This document shows positions 19,451-27,715 of a stretch of 64,000 nt of DNA, piece after piece. The stretch spans positions 744,001-808,000 of the forward strand of contig NZ_JAMTCJ010000004.1 of NCBI RefSeq assembly GCF_024171815.1, in the 5' to 3' direction. The number at the start of each line of letters is the position of its first letter. The stretch's first letter is position 1. The translations under genes and the position numbers were made by a program. The notes under the pieces are model-generated. The model saw nothing but the letters and a program-made list of their open reading frames with translations, did not search any database and had not been told where the DNA came from. Source of the stretch: Williamsia maris (GTDB taxonomy: Bacteria; Actinomycetota; Actinomycetes; Mycobacteriales; Mycobacteriaceae).

Positions 19451-20308
19451 TCAGGCGTGGACCACGGCGCCCTGGCCGGCGATGTCGGCGACCGCCGACC
19501 GTGCGGCCTCCGAGATGGCCTCGGGCAGCGCCGATCCCGTCCGCACACGCAGGGTGAACGGCGGCGGTTCCGGGAGGTCGAGCACGAGTCGCATCCCGTC
19601 GGGGACACCGTCGATCACCGGCAGAAGGGTTACTCCCAACCCGGCCCGGACCGCGGCGGTGACCCCGGCGAGGTCCTGACTCTCGGCGACCACCCGCCAG
19701 TCGATCCCCGCGGCGCGCAACGTCTCCACCGACGGCGTGCGCAGCGCGCACGGGTCGTCGAACAGGATCACGGGCAACTCGGAGACGGTCGAGAGGTCGA
19801 GATCAGCAGCGGCGAACCATCGCACCGGGATCACCGGGGCATCGTCGTCGGCGCCGATGAGGTCGAGGAACACCGCGATGTCGACGCTCCCGTCGTCCAG
19901 ACCGGCGAGCACCCGTGCGCTGCGGTCCACCCGGAAGTGCACGCGACTGGCGGGGAGGCGTTCGCGCAGCAGACCGGTCAGGGCGGGGATGAGACGATCG
20001 GCCGCGTGTTCGGTGGTGGCCACCGACACCGTCTCGCTCGCCTGGACCGACACCGCCCGCAGCGCGGTGTCGTGCGCAGCGAGAATCGCGTCGGCGTGCA
20101 CGAGCAGGACCTCCCCCGCCCGGGTGAACGCCATGGTCCGGCCGCGCCGCTCCACCAGCGCCACACCCGTCGCGGTCTCGAGTCGCCGGACGTGCTGACT
20201 GACCGCGGACTGGGTGAGGTGCAGCGCCTGTGCTGCGCGGTGGAATCCGCCGCAGCGGGCCACGGCCACCAGGCTGCGCAACGGGACGATGTCGAGGGTC
20301 GCACTCAT
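19451..20308 (-). CDS. LysR-family transcriptional regulator
   Basis: A 285-residue regulator with an N-terminal winged HTH (LRSLVAVARCGGFHRAAQAL then LTQSAVSQHVRRLE, about 10-50) and a C-terminal LysR substrate-binding domain (about 85-285). The effector is unknown. It is transcribed away from an EamA-type transporter, and the shared 93-bp intergenic region contains a nested palindrome that fits a LysR operator. The likely role is control of the transporter gene and of itself. ATG at 20308 chosen over an upstream ATG at 20317 because it gives the usual short lead to the HTH. Confidence 0.9.
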   Translation of the reverse strand: MSATLDIVPLRSLVAVARCGGFHRAAQALHLTQSAVSQHVRRLETATGVALVERRGRTMAFTRAGEVLLVHADAILAAHDTALRAVSVQASETVSVATTEHAADRLIPALTGLLRERLPASRVHFRVDRSARVLAGLDDGSVDIAVFLDLIGADDDAPVIPVRWFAAADLDLSTVSELPVILFDDPCALRTPSVETLRAAGIDWRVVAESQDLAGVTAAVRAGLGVTLLPVIDGVPDGMRLVLDLPEPPPFTLRVRTGSALPEAISEAARSAVADIAGQGAVVHA

Positions 20309-20328
20309 GGCCACCACGATAGCGCGTG

Positions 20329-20368
20329 AACGATCAGCGAATGCGATCGATCACGATCGCCGATCGTT
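20329..20368. promoter_or_regulatory. Nested palindrome, candidate LysR operator
   Basis: Outer arms AACGATCAGCG (20329-20339) and CGCCGATCGTT (20358-20368) are inverted repeats with one mismatch. A perfect inner inverted repeat GCGATCG (20343-20349) and CGATCGC (20354-20360) sits between them. The site lies midway between the divergent LysR and EamA starts, where LysR regulators normally bind. The repeat is seen; binding is inference. Confidence 0.55.
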
Positions 20369-20401
20369 GTTGGACAGCGACACGTGTCGTTTGTCAGGCT
20401 C

Positions 20402-21355
20402 ATGAGCATGCGGATCTCACCTGCACTCGGCGGCTCGATCATCGTGCTGTGGTCGTTCGGTTATCCCCTGGGCGCGCTGGGGATCACGGCGATGTCACCG
20501 ATGCTCCTGCTCACGTTCCGGTTCGTGCTGTCGGCGCTGCTGATGGGCGGCGCGGCGGCCGTCGCGCACGCCCGGTTCCCCCGGGGACGTCAACTCGCGC
20601 ACGTCGCGGTGGCCGGCCTGCTCACCCAGGGCGTGCAGTTCGGCTGCCTCTACATCGGCCTCGAACTCGGTGTCCCGTCGGTGATCGCGGCCCTGCTGAT
20701 CGCACTCAACCCGGTGGTGACGGCGGTGCTGGCCCGTCCGATCCTCGGCGCCCACCTCGGGCGGCGTCAGATCCTGGGTCTGGCGATCGGGGTCGCCGCG
20801 GTCGTCGCCGCCTGCGCACAACGCGTCGCCACGACCGGCCCGCTCGACGCGGGTGTCGCCCTGACCCTCGTCGCCGTCCTCGGTCTGTCCCTCGGCGGCC
20901 TGTACCAACAACGCTTCTGCTCCGACGTCGACGTCCGCAGCGCCAATGCCGTCCAGCTCGGTGTCGCGGCGGTGCCGGTGGCGATCATCGCCGCGATGAC
21001 ACCGGAGGCCATCACCGACCCGCTGCGGGCGGCGTGGGTGATCCCGGTGATGGTGCTGTTCTCGTCCGCGCTGTGCACGACCCTGTACATGCGGGCGGTC
21101 AACCAGGCGGGCGCGGCTCAGGCCGCGATGCTGTTCACGGTGATCCCGTCGGTCGCCGCGGTGATGGGGTGGGGAATGCTCGGGCAGCGCCCGGACGTCG
21201 GCGTCTACGTCGGCCTGGTGCTCGGCGCGGCCGCCCTGGTCATCGGCCGGAGCGTCCGACCGACGGCCGATTCGACGGTGTCGGTTACAGCAGGGCGCCC
21301 AGGATCGCCCACACCACGAACGCAGACGGCAGGATCGAGTCGAGTCGGTCCATGA
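20402..21355 (+). CDS. EamA/DMT-family transporter
   Basis: A 317-residue membrane protein with about ten hydrophobic segments arranged as two EamA repeats (for example FRFVLSALLMGG and ALLIALNPVVTAVLARPILG in the first half; GAAQAAMLFTVIPSVAAVMG in the second). Such carriers export amino acids or other metabolites by proton exchange; the substrate is unknown. It is divergent from the LysR gene, its probable regulator. I use the ATG at 20402, although ATG 20408 and GTG 20384 are in frame. Its last 23 codons run over the 3' end of the convergent cdsA gene by 71 bp, and that tail has antisense-like composition. Confidence 0.85.
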   Translation: MSMRISPALGGSIIVLWSFGYPLGALGITAMSPMLLLTFRFVLSALLMGGAAAVAHARFPRGRQLAHVAVAGLLTQGVQFGCLYIGLELGVPSVIAALLIALNPVVTAVLARPILGAHLGRRQILGLAIGVAAVVAACAQRVATTGPLDAGVALTLVAVLGLSLGGLYQQRFCSDVDVRSANAVQLGVAAVPVAIIAAMTPEAITDPLRAAWVIPVMVLFSSALCTTLYMRAVNQAGAAQAAMLFTVIPSVAAVMGWGMLGQRPDVGVYVGLVLGAAALVIGRSVRPTADSTVSVTAGRPGSPTPRTQTAGSSRVGP

Positions 21356-22208
21356 TCCCGCCGTGGCCGGGCAGCAGGGTGCCCATGTCCTTGATGCCGA
21401 GATCGCGCTTGACCTGGGATTCGACGAGGTCGCCGAGGGTCGCGCAGACGACCAACACGGGCCCGAGGACCAACCCGATCCACCAGTGGGCGTCGACCAG
21501 GTAGGTGATGACGAGGACGGCGCCGACGGTGCCGAAGACCAGCGAACCGGCCATCCCCTCCCAGGATTTCTTGGGGCTGATGGCGGGCACCATCGGATGC
21601 CGGCCGAAGAGCACCCCGGCGGCGTAACCGCCCACGTCGGAGCACACCACGACGATCATCAGGGTCAGCACACGTGCCCACCCGTGGCTCTGCAGCACCA
21701 TCATGATCGCGAACGACGCCAGCAGCGGGAGCCACGCGAGCACGAGAACGGTCACCGCGAGATCGCGGAGATAGTTCACCGGCGGGTCGGTGATGCCCCC
21801 CGACAACAACTTCCAGATCATCGCGACGAGAACCGTGGCGACGAACGACACCAGTGCTCCGTCGGTGCCGTAGGGCCAGCTGGTCCACATGATCGCCTGG
21901 CCGCCCACGAGCAGCGGGACGACGCCGACGTCGTACCCGCCCGCTCGCAGCCGCTTGATGACCTCCCACATGGCGACCGCGAGCGATACCGCGACCACGC
22001 CGATCCAGACCTTCGGGATGAACACCAGGACGAGAATGACCCCGACGCCCAGCGATCCGCCGACCGCGATCGCGGCAGGCAGGTCACGGCCGGCGCGAGA
22101 CTTCTTCGGCTCCGGGGCCGCGGCATCGCCGCCCGTCGTCACCGGGGGTGACGACGGCGGTCCCGCCGTCGGATCCGTGTCCGTCACTGGTCGATCCTGT
22201 CTGTCCAT
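21285..22208 (-). CDS. cdsA: Phosphatidate cytidylyltransferase (CdsA)
   Basis: Integral membrane enzyme that makes CDP-diacylglycerol from phosphatidate and CTP, the precursor of cardiolipin, phosphatidylinositol and thus PIMs. The 307-residue protein has a 40-residue polar N-terminus, eight or so transmembrane segments and the family signature (SQVKRDLGIKD then PGHGGIMDRLD) near residues 255-283. It follows frr by 22 bp in a pyrH-frr-cdsA run conserved in actinobacteria. A GTG at 22187 is an alternative start with an AGGA upstream. Confidence 0.95.
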   Translation of the reverse strand: MDRQDRPVTDTDPTAGPPSSPPVTTGGDAAAPEPKKSRAGRDLPAAIAVGGSLGVGVILVLVFIPKVWIGVVAVSLAVAMWEVIKRLRAGGYDVGVVPLLVGGQAIMWTSWPYGTDGALVSFVATVLVAMIWKLLSGGITDPPVNYLRDLAVTVLVLAWLPLLASFAIMMVLQSHGWARVLTLMIVVVCSDVGGYAAGVLFGRHPMVPAISPKKSWEGMAGSLVFGTVGAVLVITYLVDAHWWIGLVLGPVLVVCATLGDLVESQVKRDLGIKDMGTLLPGHGGIMDRLDSILPSAFVVWAILGALL

Positions 22209-22230
22209 TCGTTTCGAGTCGCCCGGGGTC

Positions 22231-22788
22231 TCACACCTCGAGGAGCTCGCCTTCCTTGTGCTTGACGAGTTCGTCGATCTGATGAACGTAGCCCGCGGTC
22301 GTCTTGTCCAGATCCTTCTCGGCGCGGCCGACCTCGTCCTCGCCCGCCTCGCCGTCCTTCTGGATCCGCTTGAGCTCGTCGACGGCCTTCCGTCGGACGT
22401 TGCGGATGGAGATCTTCGCGTCCTCGCCCTTCGACTTCACCTGCTTGACCAGCTCGCGTCGACGTTCCTCGGTGAGCTGCGGGATCGAGACACGGATGAT
22501 GTTGCCGTCGTTGGTCGGGTTCACGCCGAGGTCGGAGTTGCGGATTGCCGTCTCGATGTCGTTGAGCGTGCCCGCCTCGTACGGCTTGATGATGACCATG
22601 CGTGGCTCGGGGGTGCTGATGGACGACACCTGGGTGATCGGCGTCGTCGCCCCGTAGTAGTCGATGACGATGCGGTTGAACATCGAGGGGTTGGCACGAC
22701 CGGTGCGGATCCCACCCATGTCGTCCTTGGCGACGCTGACCGCCTTCTCCATTTTTTCCTCGGCGTCGAACAATGCTTCGTCGATCAC
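22231..22788 (-). CDS. frr: Ribosome recycling factor
   Basis: Splits post-termination ribosomes together with EF-G. The 185-residue protein has the usual length and motifs: [20 protein letters not shown] near residue 20, [14 protein letters not shown] and [21 protein letters not shown], split over a three-helix bundle and small domain. The GTG start has GGAGGAG six bases upstream. It lies 13 bp after pyrH and 22 bp before cdsA. Confidence 0.97.
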   Translation of the reverse strand: MIDEALFDAEEKMEKAVSVAKDDMGGIRTGRANPSMFNRIVIDYYGATTPITQVSSISTPEPRMVIIKPYEAGTLNDIETAIRNSDLGVNPTNDGNIIRVSIPQLTEERRRELVKQVKSKGEDAKISIRNVRRKAVDELKRIQKDGEAGEDEVGRAEKDLDKTTAGYVHQIDELVKHKEGELLEV

Positions 22789-22801
22789 GACTTCTCCTCC
22801 A

Positions 22802-23545
22802 TCAGGTGGTCACCAGGGTTCCGATTTTCTCACCCGCGACCGCTCGGGCGATGTTGCCCTCCACCAGGAGGTTGAACACCAGCATCGGCATCTTGTTGTC
22901 CATGCAGAGGCTGAACGCGGTGGAATCGGCGACGGCCAACCCCTTCTCGATCACCTCGCGGTGGCTGATCTCGCGGTAGAGCGTCGCGTTCGGGTCGATG
23001 CGCGGGTCGGCCGAGTAGACGCCGTCGACACCCTTGGCCATCAGCACCGCCTCGGCCTTGATCTCCAGTGCGCGCTGCGCGGCGGTGGTGTCGGTGGAGA
23101 AGTACGGCATGCCCATGCCGGCACCGAAGATGACGACACGACCCTTCTCGAGATGGCGTTGTGCGCGCAACGGAATGTACGGCTCGGCGACCTGCCCCAT
23201 CGTGATGGCGGTCTGCACGCGGGTGACGATGCCCAACTTCTCCAGGAAGTCCTGGAGGGCAAGACAGTTCATCACGGTACCGAGCATGCCCATGTAGTCC
23301 GAACGGGACCGCTCGAGACCGCGCTGCTGGAGTTCGGCGCCGCGGAAGAAGTTGCCGCCGCCGATGACCACGGCGATCTCGACGCCGGTACGGACGACCT
23401 CGGCGATCTGCGCGGCGACGGTGGCGACGACGTCGGGGTCGAGTCCGACCTTGCCGCCACCGAACATCTCGCCACCGAGCTTGAGGACCACCCGGCGAAA
23501 GCCCGGACGGTCACCGGTCGATCCCGGGTCACCCACTTCGGTCAC
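22802..23545 (-). CDS. pyrH: UMP kinase
   Basis: Phosphorylates UMP to UDP in pyrimidine nucleotide synthesis; hexameric bacterial type of the amino-acid-kinase fold. The 247-residue protein carries [12 protein letters not shown] (about 19-30), [11 protein letters not shown] and [20 protein letters not shown]. The first 15 residues are a polar extension. The GTG start at 23545 begins a pyrH-frr-cdsA run; the 196 bp between it and the tsf stop holds a terminator for tsf and should also hold the pyrH promoter. Confidence 0.96.
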   Translation of the reverse strand: MTEVGDPGSTGDRPGFRRVVLKLGGEMFGGGKVGLDPDVVATVAAQIAEVVRTGVEIAVVIGGGNFFRGAELQQRGLERSRSDYMGMLGTVMNCLALQDFLEKLGIVTRVQTAITMGQVAEPYIPLRAQRHLEKGRVVIFGAGMGMPYFSTDTTAAQRALEIKAEAVLMAKGVDGVYSADPRIDPNATLYREISHREVIEKGLAVADSTAFSLCMDNKMPMLVFNLLVEGNIARAVAGEKIGTLVTT

Positions 23546-23693
23546 TACGACACCTTTCGTTGTCCTCGCCTCTGCCCCACGCCGGGGCGAGGGAGGAGGT
23601 TCGCCCTCGGTGATCCTATGCGGTGCAGGCGGTGGCGATCACACTCACCGGTGCCCCTCGGCGCGGGATCTCACGATCGCGGGCCGGACACAA

Positions 23694-23731
23694 ACAACCC
23701 CGGCGAGCGACTTCATGCTCACCGGGGTTGT
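23694..23731 (-). terminator. Rho-independent-type terminator after tsf
   Basis: On the minus strand a 15-bp stem (ACAACCCCGGTGAGC pairing with GCTCGCCGGGGTTGT, one G-U pair) closes an 8-nt loop, followed by TTGTGT. It begins 10 bp after the tsf stop codon. The U-run is short, as is common in high-GC actinobacteria. Confidence 0.8.
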
Positions 23732-23741
23732 CAGTGTGTGA

Positions 23742-24566
23742 TCAGGCCTGGCCGACCTCGAAGCGGGTGAAGGCCACGACCGTGACGCCTGCGGCGTCGA
23801 GCACGGACTTCACCGTCTTCTTCGAATCCTGCACCGAGGACTGGTCCACGAGGACGACGTCCTTGTAGTAGCCGGTCACGCGACCCTCGACGATCTTGGT
23901 GAGGGCCTGTTCGGGCTTGCCCTCCTCGCGAGCGGTCTGCTCGGCGATGCGACGCTCGGACTCGATGACGTCGGCGGGGACCTCGTCGCGCGTCGCGTAC
24001 TTCGCCTTGAGTGCGGCGACCTGCATGGCGGCACCGCGAGCGGCCTCGGCCGCCTCGGGTCCGTCACCGGTGTAGGACACCAGCACACCCACGGCGGGCG
24101 GCAGGTCCGACGCCCGCTTGTGCAGGTAGCTCGCGACCGGGCCGTCGTAGGACACGACGCGACGCAGTTCGAGCTTCTCGCCGATCTTGGCCGAGAGTTC
24201 CGCGACGGCGTCGGCGACGGTCTTGTCGTCGAGCTTCGCGGCAGCCAGGGCGTCGAGGTCGCCGGTCTTCTGCTCGGCGGCCGCGGTGACGATGCGGTCG
24301 GCGAGCTTCTGGAACTCCTCGTTCTTGGCGACGAAGTCGGTCTCGCAGTTGATCTCGATCATCACGCCGTCGCGGGTGGCGACGAGGCCCTCCGCGGTGG
24401 ACCGCTCGGCACGCTTGCCGACGTCCTTGGCGCCCTTGATGCGGAGCTGTTCGACGGCCTTGTCGAAATCGCCGTCGTTGTCGGCCAGCGCGTTCTTGCA
24501 GTCGAGCATGCCCGAGCCGGTCAGTTCGCGGAGCCGCTTCACGTCAGCGGCGGTGTAGTTCGCCAT
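23742..24566 (-). CDS. tsf: Elongation factor Ts
   Basis: Nucleotide-exchange factor that reloads EF-Tu with GTP. The 274-residue protein starts with the UBA-like domain ([21 protein letters not shown], split at about 7-27), then the EF-Tu-binding core with [11 protein letters not shown] near residue 77. Length agrees with other actinobacterial EF-Ts proteins. It follows rpsB with a 200-bp spacer containing a perfect 13-bp hairpin, and is followed by a terminator. Confidence 0.97.
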   Translation of the reverse strand: MANYTAADVKRLRELTGSGMLDCKNALADNDGDFDKAVEQLRIKGAKDVGKRAERSTAEGLVATRDGVMIEINCETDFVAKNEEFQKLADRIVTAAAEQKTGDLDALAAAKLDDKTVADAVAELSAKIGEKLELRRVVSYDGPVASYLHKRASDLPPAVGVLVSYTGDGPEAAEAARGAAMQVAALKAKYATRDEVPADVIESERRIAEQTAREEGKPEQALTKIVEGRVTGYYKDVVLVDQSSVQDSKKTVKSVLDAAGVTVVAFTRFEVGQA

Positions 24567-24693
24567 CGGTGGCGAGCCTCCTTAGATCTTCGGTGGGCGA
24601 TGGACCACGCGGGTGAACGCGGGCCGCATCGCCGTGTCGGATGTCGCGGGCGGCGGTGTGGAGAACGCCTCGCGAGTCGAGTCCGGGCGCACG

Positions 24694-24721
24694 CGTCGCC
24701 GAGGTGGTCACCTCGGCGACG
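24694..24721 (-). terminator. Perfect 13-bp hairpin between rpsB and tsf (attenuator or processing site)
   Basis: CGTCGCCGAGGTG (24694-24706) and CACCTCGGCGACG (24709-24721) are perfect inverted repeats around a 2-nt loop. The hairpin lies about 45 nt downstream of the rpsB stop within the 200-nt spacer before tsf and has no U-run. It could be a partial terminator that lowers tsf relative to rpsB, or an mRNA-stabilising 3' end. The repeat is seen; the role is inferred. Confidence 0.5.
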
Positions 24722-24766
24722 TCGTGCACGTCGATGACGGCGAGCAGGTGGCTCGCCGACAGGTGA

Positions 24767-25645
24767 TCAGGCCTGCGGGGCCGCCGGTGCCTCGGTCGTG
24801 GTGGCCGGTGCGGCCTCCGCGGGTGCGGCGTCGGCAGCCGGGGCAGCAGCCTCGGCGCCTGCGGGGGCGGTGGCCTGCGTCAGCAGTTCCTGCTCCCACT
24901 CCGCCAGCGGCTCACCGGCACCCGACTCGGGCTTGGTGTCGCCGGCGGTGTTCTGTCCGGCACGTGCCTGGACGCCCTCGGCGACGGCCGAGGCGACCAC
25001 GCGGGTCAGCAGCGCAGCGCTGCGGATCGCGTCGTCGTTGCCCGGGATCGGGTAGTCGACCAGGTCGGGATCGCAGTTGGTGTCCAGGATCGCGATGACC
25101 GGGATGTTCAGCTTGCGAGCCTCGCCGACGGCGATGTGCTCCTTGTTGGTGTCGACGATCCACACGGCCGACGGAACGCGAGCCATGTCCCGGATGCCAC
25201 CGAGGGTGCGGTCGAGCTTGGTCATCTCACGCGTGAGCATGAGGATTTCCTTCTTGGTCCGACCCTCGAAGCCACCGGTCTGCTCCATGGTCTCGAGCTC
25301 CTTGAGGCGCTGGAGACGCTTGTGGACGGTGGAGAAGTTGGTGAGCATGCCACCGAGCCAGCGCTGGTTCACATACGGCATGCCGACGCGCAGCGCCTCG
25401 GATGCGATGGACTCCTGCGCCTGCTTCTTGGTGCCGACGAAGAGGACGGTGCCGCCGTGGGCGACGGTCTCCTTGACGAACTCGTAGGCCTTGTCGATGT
25501 AGGTCAGCGTCTGCTGCAGATCGATGATGTAGATGCCGTTGCGATCGGTGAAGATGAATCGCTTCATCTTGGGATTCCAACGACGGGTCTGATGCCCGAA
25601 ATGAGCGCCGCTGTCGAGCAGCTGCTTCATGGTCACGACTGCCAT
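24767..25645 (-). CDS. rpsB: 30S ribosomal protein S2
   Basis: Structural protein of the small ribosomal subunit, 292 residues. The core ([22 protein letters not shown] at residues 6-27, with [11 protein letters not shown] and [14 protein letters not shown] later) is highly conserved. After about residue 235 there is a low-complexity Ala/Glu/Pro tail typical of actinobacterial S2. ATG start with an AGGAGAG upstream. The 282-bp region before it, shared with the divergent M23 gene, contains three hairpins that would lie in the rpsB leader. Confidence 0.97.
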   Translation of the reverse strand: MAVVTMKQLLDSGAHFGHQTRRWNPKMKRFIFTDRNGIYIIDLQQTLTYIDKAYEFVKETVAHGGTVLFVGTKKQAQESIASEALRVGMPYVNQRWLGGMLTNFSTVHKRLQRLKELETMEQTGGFEGRTKKEILMLTREMTKLDRTLGGIRDMARVPSAVWIVDTNKEHIAVGEARKLNIPVIAILDTNCDPDLVDYPIPGNDDAIRSAALLTRVVASAVAEGVQARAGQNTAGDTKPESGAGEPLAEWEQELLTQATAPAGAEAAAPAADAAPAEAAPATTTEAPAAPQA

Positions 25646-25676
25646 GTGTGTGTTCTCTCCTGTGTGCAGTTTCCTC

Positions 25677-25796
25677 GTCGGTCGCAGGTGCGACCGACCC
25701 TGACGCCTGACGCCGACCAGAACCCGGACTCGTGTGAGTTCGGGACCGCCTGGTCGGTGGCACCGTCTCCGATCCCCGATGACGGGGTGCAGACGG
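25677..25796 (-). other. Three consecutive hairpins in the probable rpsB 5' leader
   Basis: Reading toward rpsB on the minus strand: a compound hairpin closed by CCGTCT/AGACGG with an inner CCCCG/CGGGG stem (25763-25796), a 9-bp stem with one mismatch CCCGAACTC/GAGTCCGGG (25723-25744), and a perfect 10-bp stem GTCGGTCGCA/TGCGACCGAC (25677-25698) ending about 31 nt before the start codon. No Rfam class is claimed. A structured leader for ribosomal-protein autoregulation or a stability element is possible. Confidence 0.45.
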
Positions 25797-25927
25797 TTTC
25801 GCAGGCGTGCGAAGTCACTCCACCCGCCGGGTGAAGCGCATCGGCCAGTCTACGCACGTCGACGGGTGCACGAGAAATCCGTGACGGCGCGATGGAACCG
25901 CGAGGTCACGGGGCACGTCTGAGCACG

Positions 25928-26491
25928 ATGGACAGTCGAATCGGCGTGCGGTTGCGGGAACTCGCGACGCGTCTGCTCACGGCGTCGGTCGTGGCGGGTC
26001 TCGTGGGGACGGGTGTCGTCGCGTCAGGGCTCGTGGCGTCGGGCGGTTCGGCGGCCACCGGTGAGTACACCTGGCCGTTGGCGCCGCGACCGTCGGTGGT
26101 GCGCGGTTTCGACCCACCCGAACAGCGGTGGATGTCGGGTCATCGCGGGGTTGACCTGGCATCCACCGCCGGTGCAGTCGTCCGGTCGGCGGGCAGTGGG
26201 GTCGTGAACTTCGCCGGGGAGGTCGCAGGCAAACAGGTGGTGTCGGTGCGCCATGCCGACGGCATCCTCACCACCTACGAACCGGTGGAGGCGCTGGTGA
26301 CGGCGGGTCGGCCGGTGGCGCGCGGCGATCCGCTGGGAACGCTCGTGGTCGGTCACGCAGGCTGTGTCGGTGTCTGTCTGCACTGGGGCGCGCGCCGGGG
26401 CGCGGGGTCCGGAGCCCGGTACCTCGATCCCCTGGCGCTGCTCGGAGTGAGTCGCGTGCGACTCAAACCCCTCCAGCCCGGCGACGCCTGA
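25928..26491 (+). CDS. Secreted M23-family peptidoglycan endopeptidase-like protein
   Basis: A 187-residue exported protein: signal peptide-like N-terminus (basic RLRELATR then a hydrophobic stretch to about residue 42), followed by one M23 LytM domain. Zinc ligands appear as GHRGVDLA (His and Asp, about 73-80) and HWG (about 153). The central HxH-type motif is HADG-like and weak, so activity is not certain. Such proteins cut peptide crosslinks or activate amidases. It is divergent from rpsB, the same arrangement as the M23 gene beside rpsB in mycobacteria. ATG at 25928 chosen over an upstream ATG because it directly begins the signal peptide. Confidence 0.85.
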   Translation: MDSRIGVRLRELATRLLTASVVAGLVGTGVVASGLVASGGSAATGEYTWPLAPRPSVVRGFDPPEQRWMSGHRGVDLASTAGAVVRSAGSGVVNFAGEVAGKQVVSVRHADGILTTYEPVEALVTAGRPVARGDPLGTLVVGHAGCVGVCLHWGARRGAGSGARYLDPLALLGVSRVRLKPLQPGDA

Positions 26492-26492
26492 C

Positions 26493-26702
26493 CGTGGTGG
26501 GCCGTTCCTCCGCGTTGGGCCGTCGTTTCTTCGTGTTGGGCCCTCGTTTCTCCGTGTTGGGCCCTCGTTTCTCCGTGTTGGGCCGTTGTCGGAGCGCGTC
26601 GAGCCCAGGCGACCGCGGCGGCGGCCACGGAGCCCAACCGACGACGAACGACGGCCCACTCCGCGAGTGCTAGGGCCCACCGGGGGAAAACGACGGCCCA
26701 AC
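26493..26702. repeat. 21-bp tandem repeat cluster with inverted copies
   Basis: Units GTTGGGCCNTCGTTTCTNCGT at 26514-26534, 26535-26555 and 26556-26576, the last two identical, are flanked by degenerate units at 26493-26513 and 26577-26597. Inverted partial copies follow: ACGGAGCCCAAC (26627-26638), AACGACGGCCCAC (26647-26659) and AAACGACGGCCCAAC (26688-26702); the last is a perfect inverse of 26514-26528. The cluster fills the 236-bp space between the convergent M23 and xerC genes. Confidence 0.9.
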
Positions 26703-26727
26703 CCGCGTGTGGGCGAGCGGGTTCGGA

Positions 26728-27627
26728 TCAGGCGCGGGGGTGGGCCTGACGGTGGACCGCGCGGAGGCGTTCGACACCGACGTGGGTGTAGAGCTGTGTG
26801 GTCGCCAACGAGGAATGCCCCAGCAACTCCTGGACGACGCGGAGATCCGCCCCGCCCTCGAGCAGGTGGGTCGCCGCCGAATGCCGCAGACCGTGGGGAC
26901 CCAGATCGGGTGCTCCCTCTACCGACTGCGTCGCGGTGTGCACGACGCTGCGCGCCATCCGCGGATCGAGTCGGCCGCCCTTGGCCCCCACCAGCAGGGC
27001 CGCACCGGAGCGAGGATTCGCGAGCGCGGGGCGCCCGATGCGCAACCATCGGTCCAGTGCCTCGGCCGCCGGGACGCCGAACGGAACCGTCCGTTCCTTG
27101 TCCCCCTTGCCGATGACGCGCAGGACACGGCGGCCGTCGTCGACGTCCCCGACATCGAGCCCGCACAGCTCGCCGACACGAATCCCGGTGGCATACAGCA
27201 ATTCGACGATGACACGGTCGCGGATCGCCACGGGTTCGTCGCTGGTCGAGCGCGTCGGATCGCCGGCAACCCGCCGGGCCTGCTCCGCGGTCAGCACCGG
27301 TGGCAGGGTGCGGTGCGCCCGCGGGGCCTGCAGGCGGATCGACACATCCGAGCCCAGCAGCCCCTCGCGTGTCGCCCAGGCGCAGAACGTCTTGACCGAC
27401 GACACCTGCCGGGCGATGGTCGTGCGCGCGGCGCCGCGGCGCGTCGACTCCCCCAGCCAGGCGCGCAGCAGGGCGAGGTCGATGTCGGCGATCGCGCGCT
27501 TACGGACACCCGCGAACGAGATCAACGCGCGGACGTCACCCACATAGGCACGGATGGTGTGTTCGCTGCTCCCGCGCTCGTAGCGCAGGAAGTCCTCGAA
27601 CTCGCCGAGCCGGGTGGAAGTCGTCAC
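26728..27627 (-). CDS. xerC: Tyrosine recombinase XerC
   Basis: Site-specific recombinase that, with XerD, resolves chromosome dimers at dif near division. The 299-residue protein has an N-terminal SAM-like DNA-binding domain (about 1-90) and a catalytic domain with all expected residues: Arg in TGIRVGEL, Lys in [22 protein letters not shown] (His and Arg), [10 protein letters not shown] (His) and the nucleophile Tyr in QLYTHV. Position before viuB and dprA matches the chromosomal xerC of mycobacteria, so this is housekeeping rather than an island integrase. GTG start preceded by GAGGTGACC. Confidence 0.94.
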   Translation of the reverse strand: MTTSTRLGEFEDFLRYERGSSEHTIRAYVGDVRALISFAGVRKRAIADIDLALLRAWLGESTRRGAARTTIARQVSSVKTFCAWATREGLLGSDVSIRLQAPRAHRTLPPVLTAEQARRVAGDPTRSTSDEPVAIRDRVIVELLYATGIRVGELCGLDVGDVDDGRRVLRVIGKGDKERTVPFGVPAAEALDRWLRIGRPALANPRSGAALLVGAKGGRLDPRMARSVVHTATQSVEGAPDLGPHGLRHSAATHLLEGGADLRVVQELLGHSSLATTQLYTHVGVERLRAVHRQAHPRA

Positions 27628-27715
27628 GTGGTCACCTCACGTCGAAAGTGTCGACGGGGCAAGCGCACACGCACTCCGTGACCAAAGCGTGCCCCGAGCG
27701 CGCGGGACGACGGCC

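Noticed and set aside
26493-26702. The 21-bp repeats as a CRISPR array
   Set aside because: Units are directly adjacent without spacers, and no cas genes are in the window.
26728-27627. xerC as the integrase of a mobile island, given the neighbouring repeats
   Set aside because: Gene order matches chromosomal xerC of mycobacteria, and no attachment-site duplication, tRNA or phage genes are nearby.
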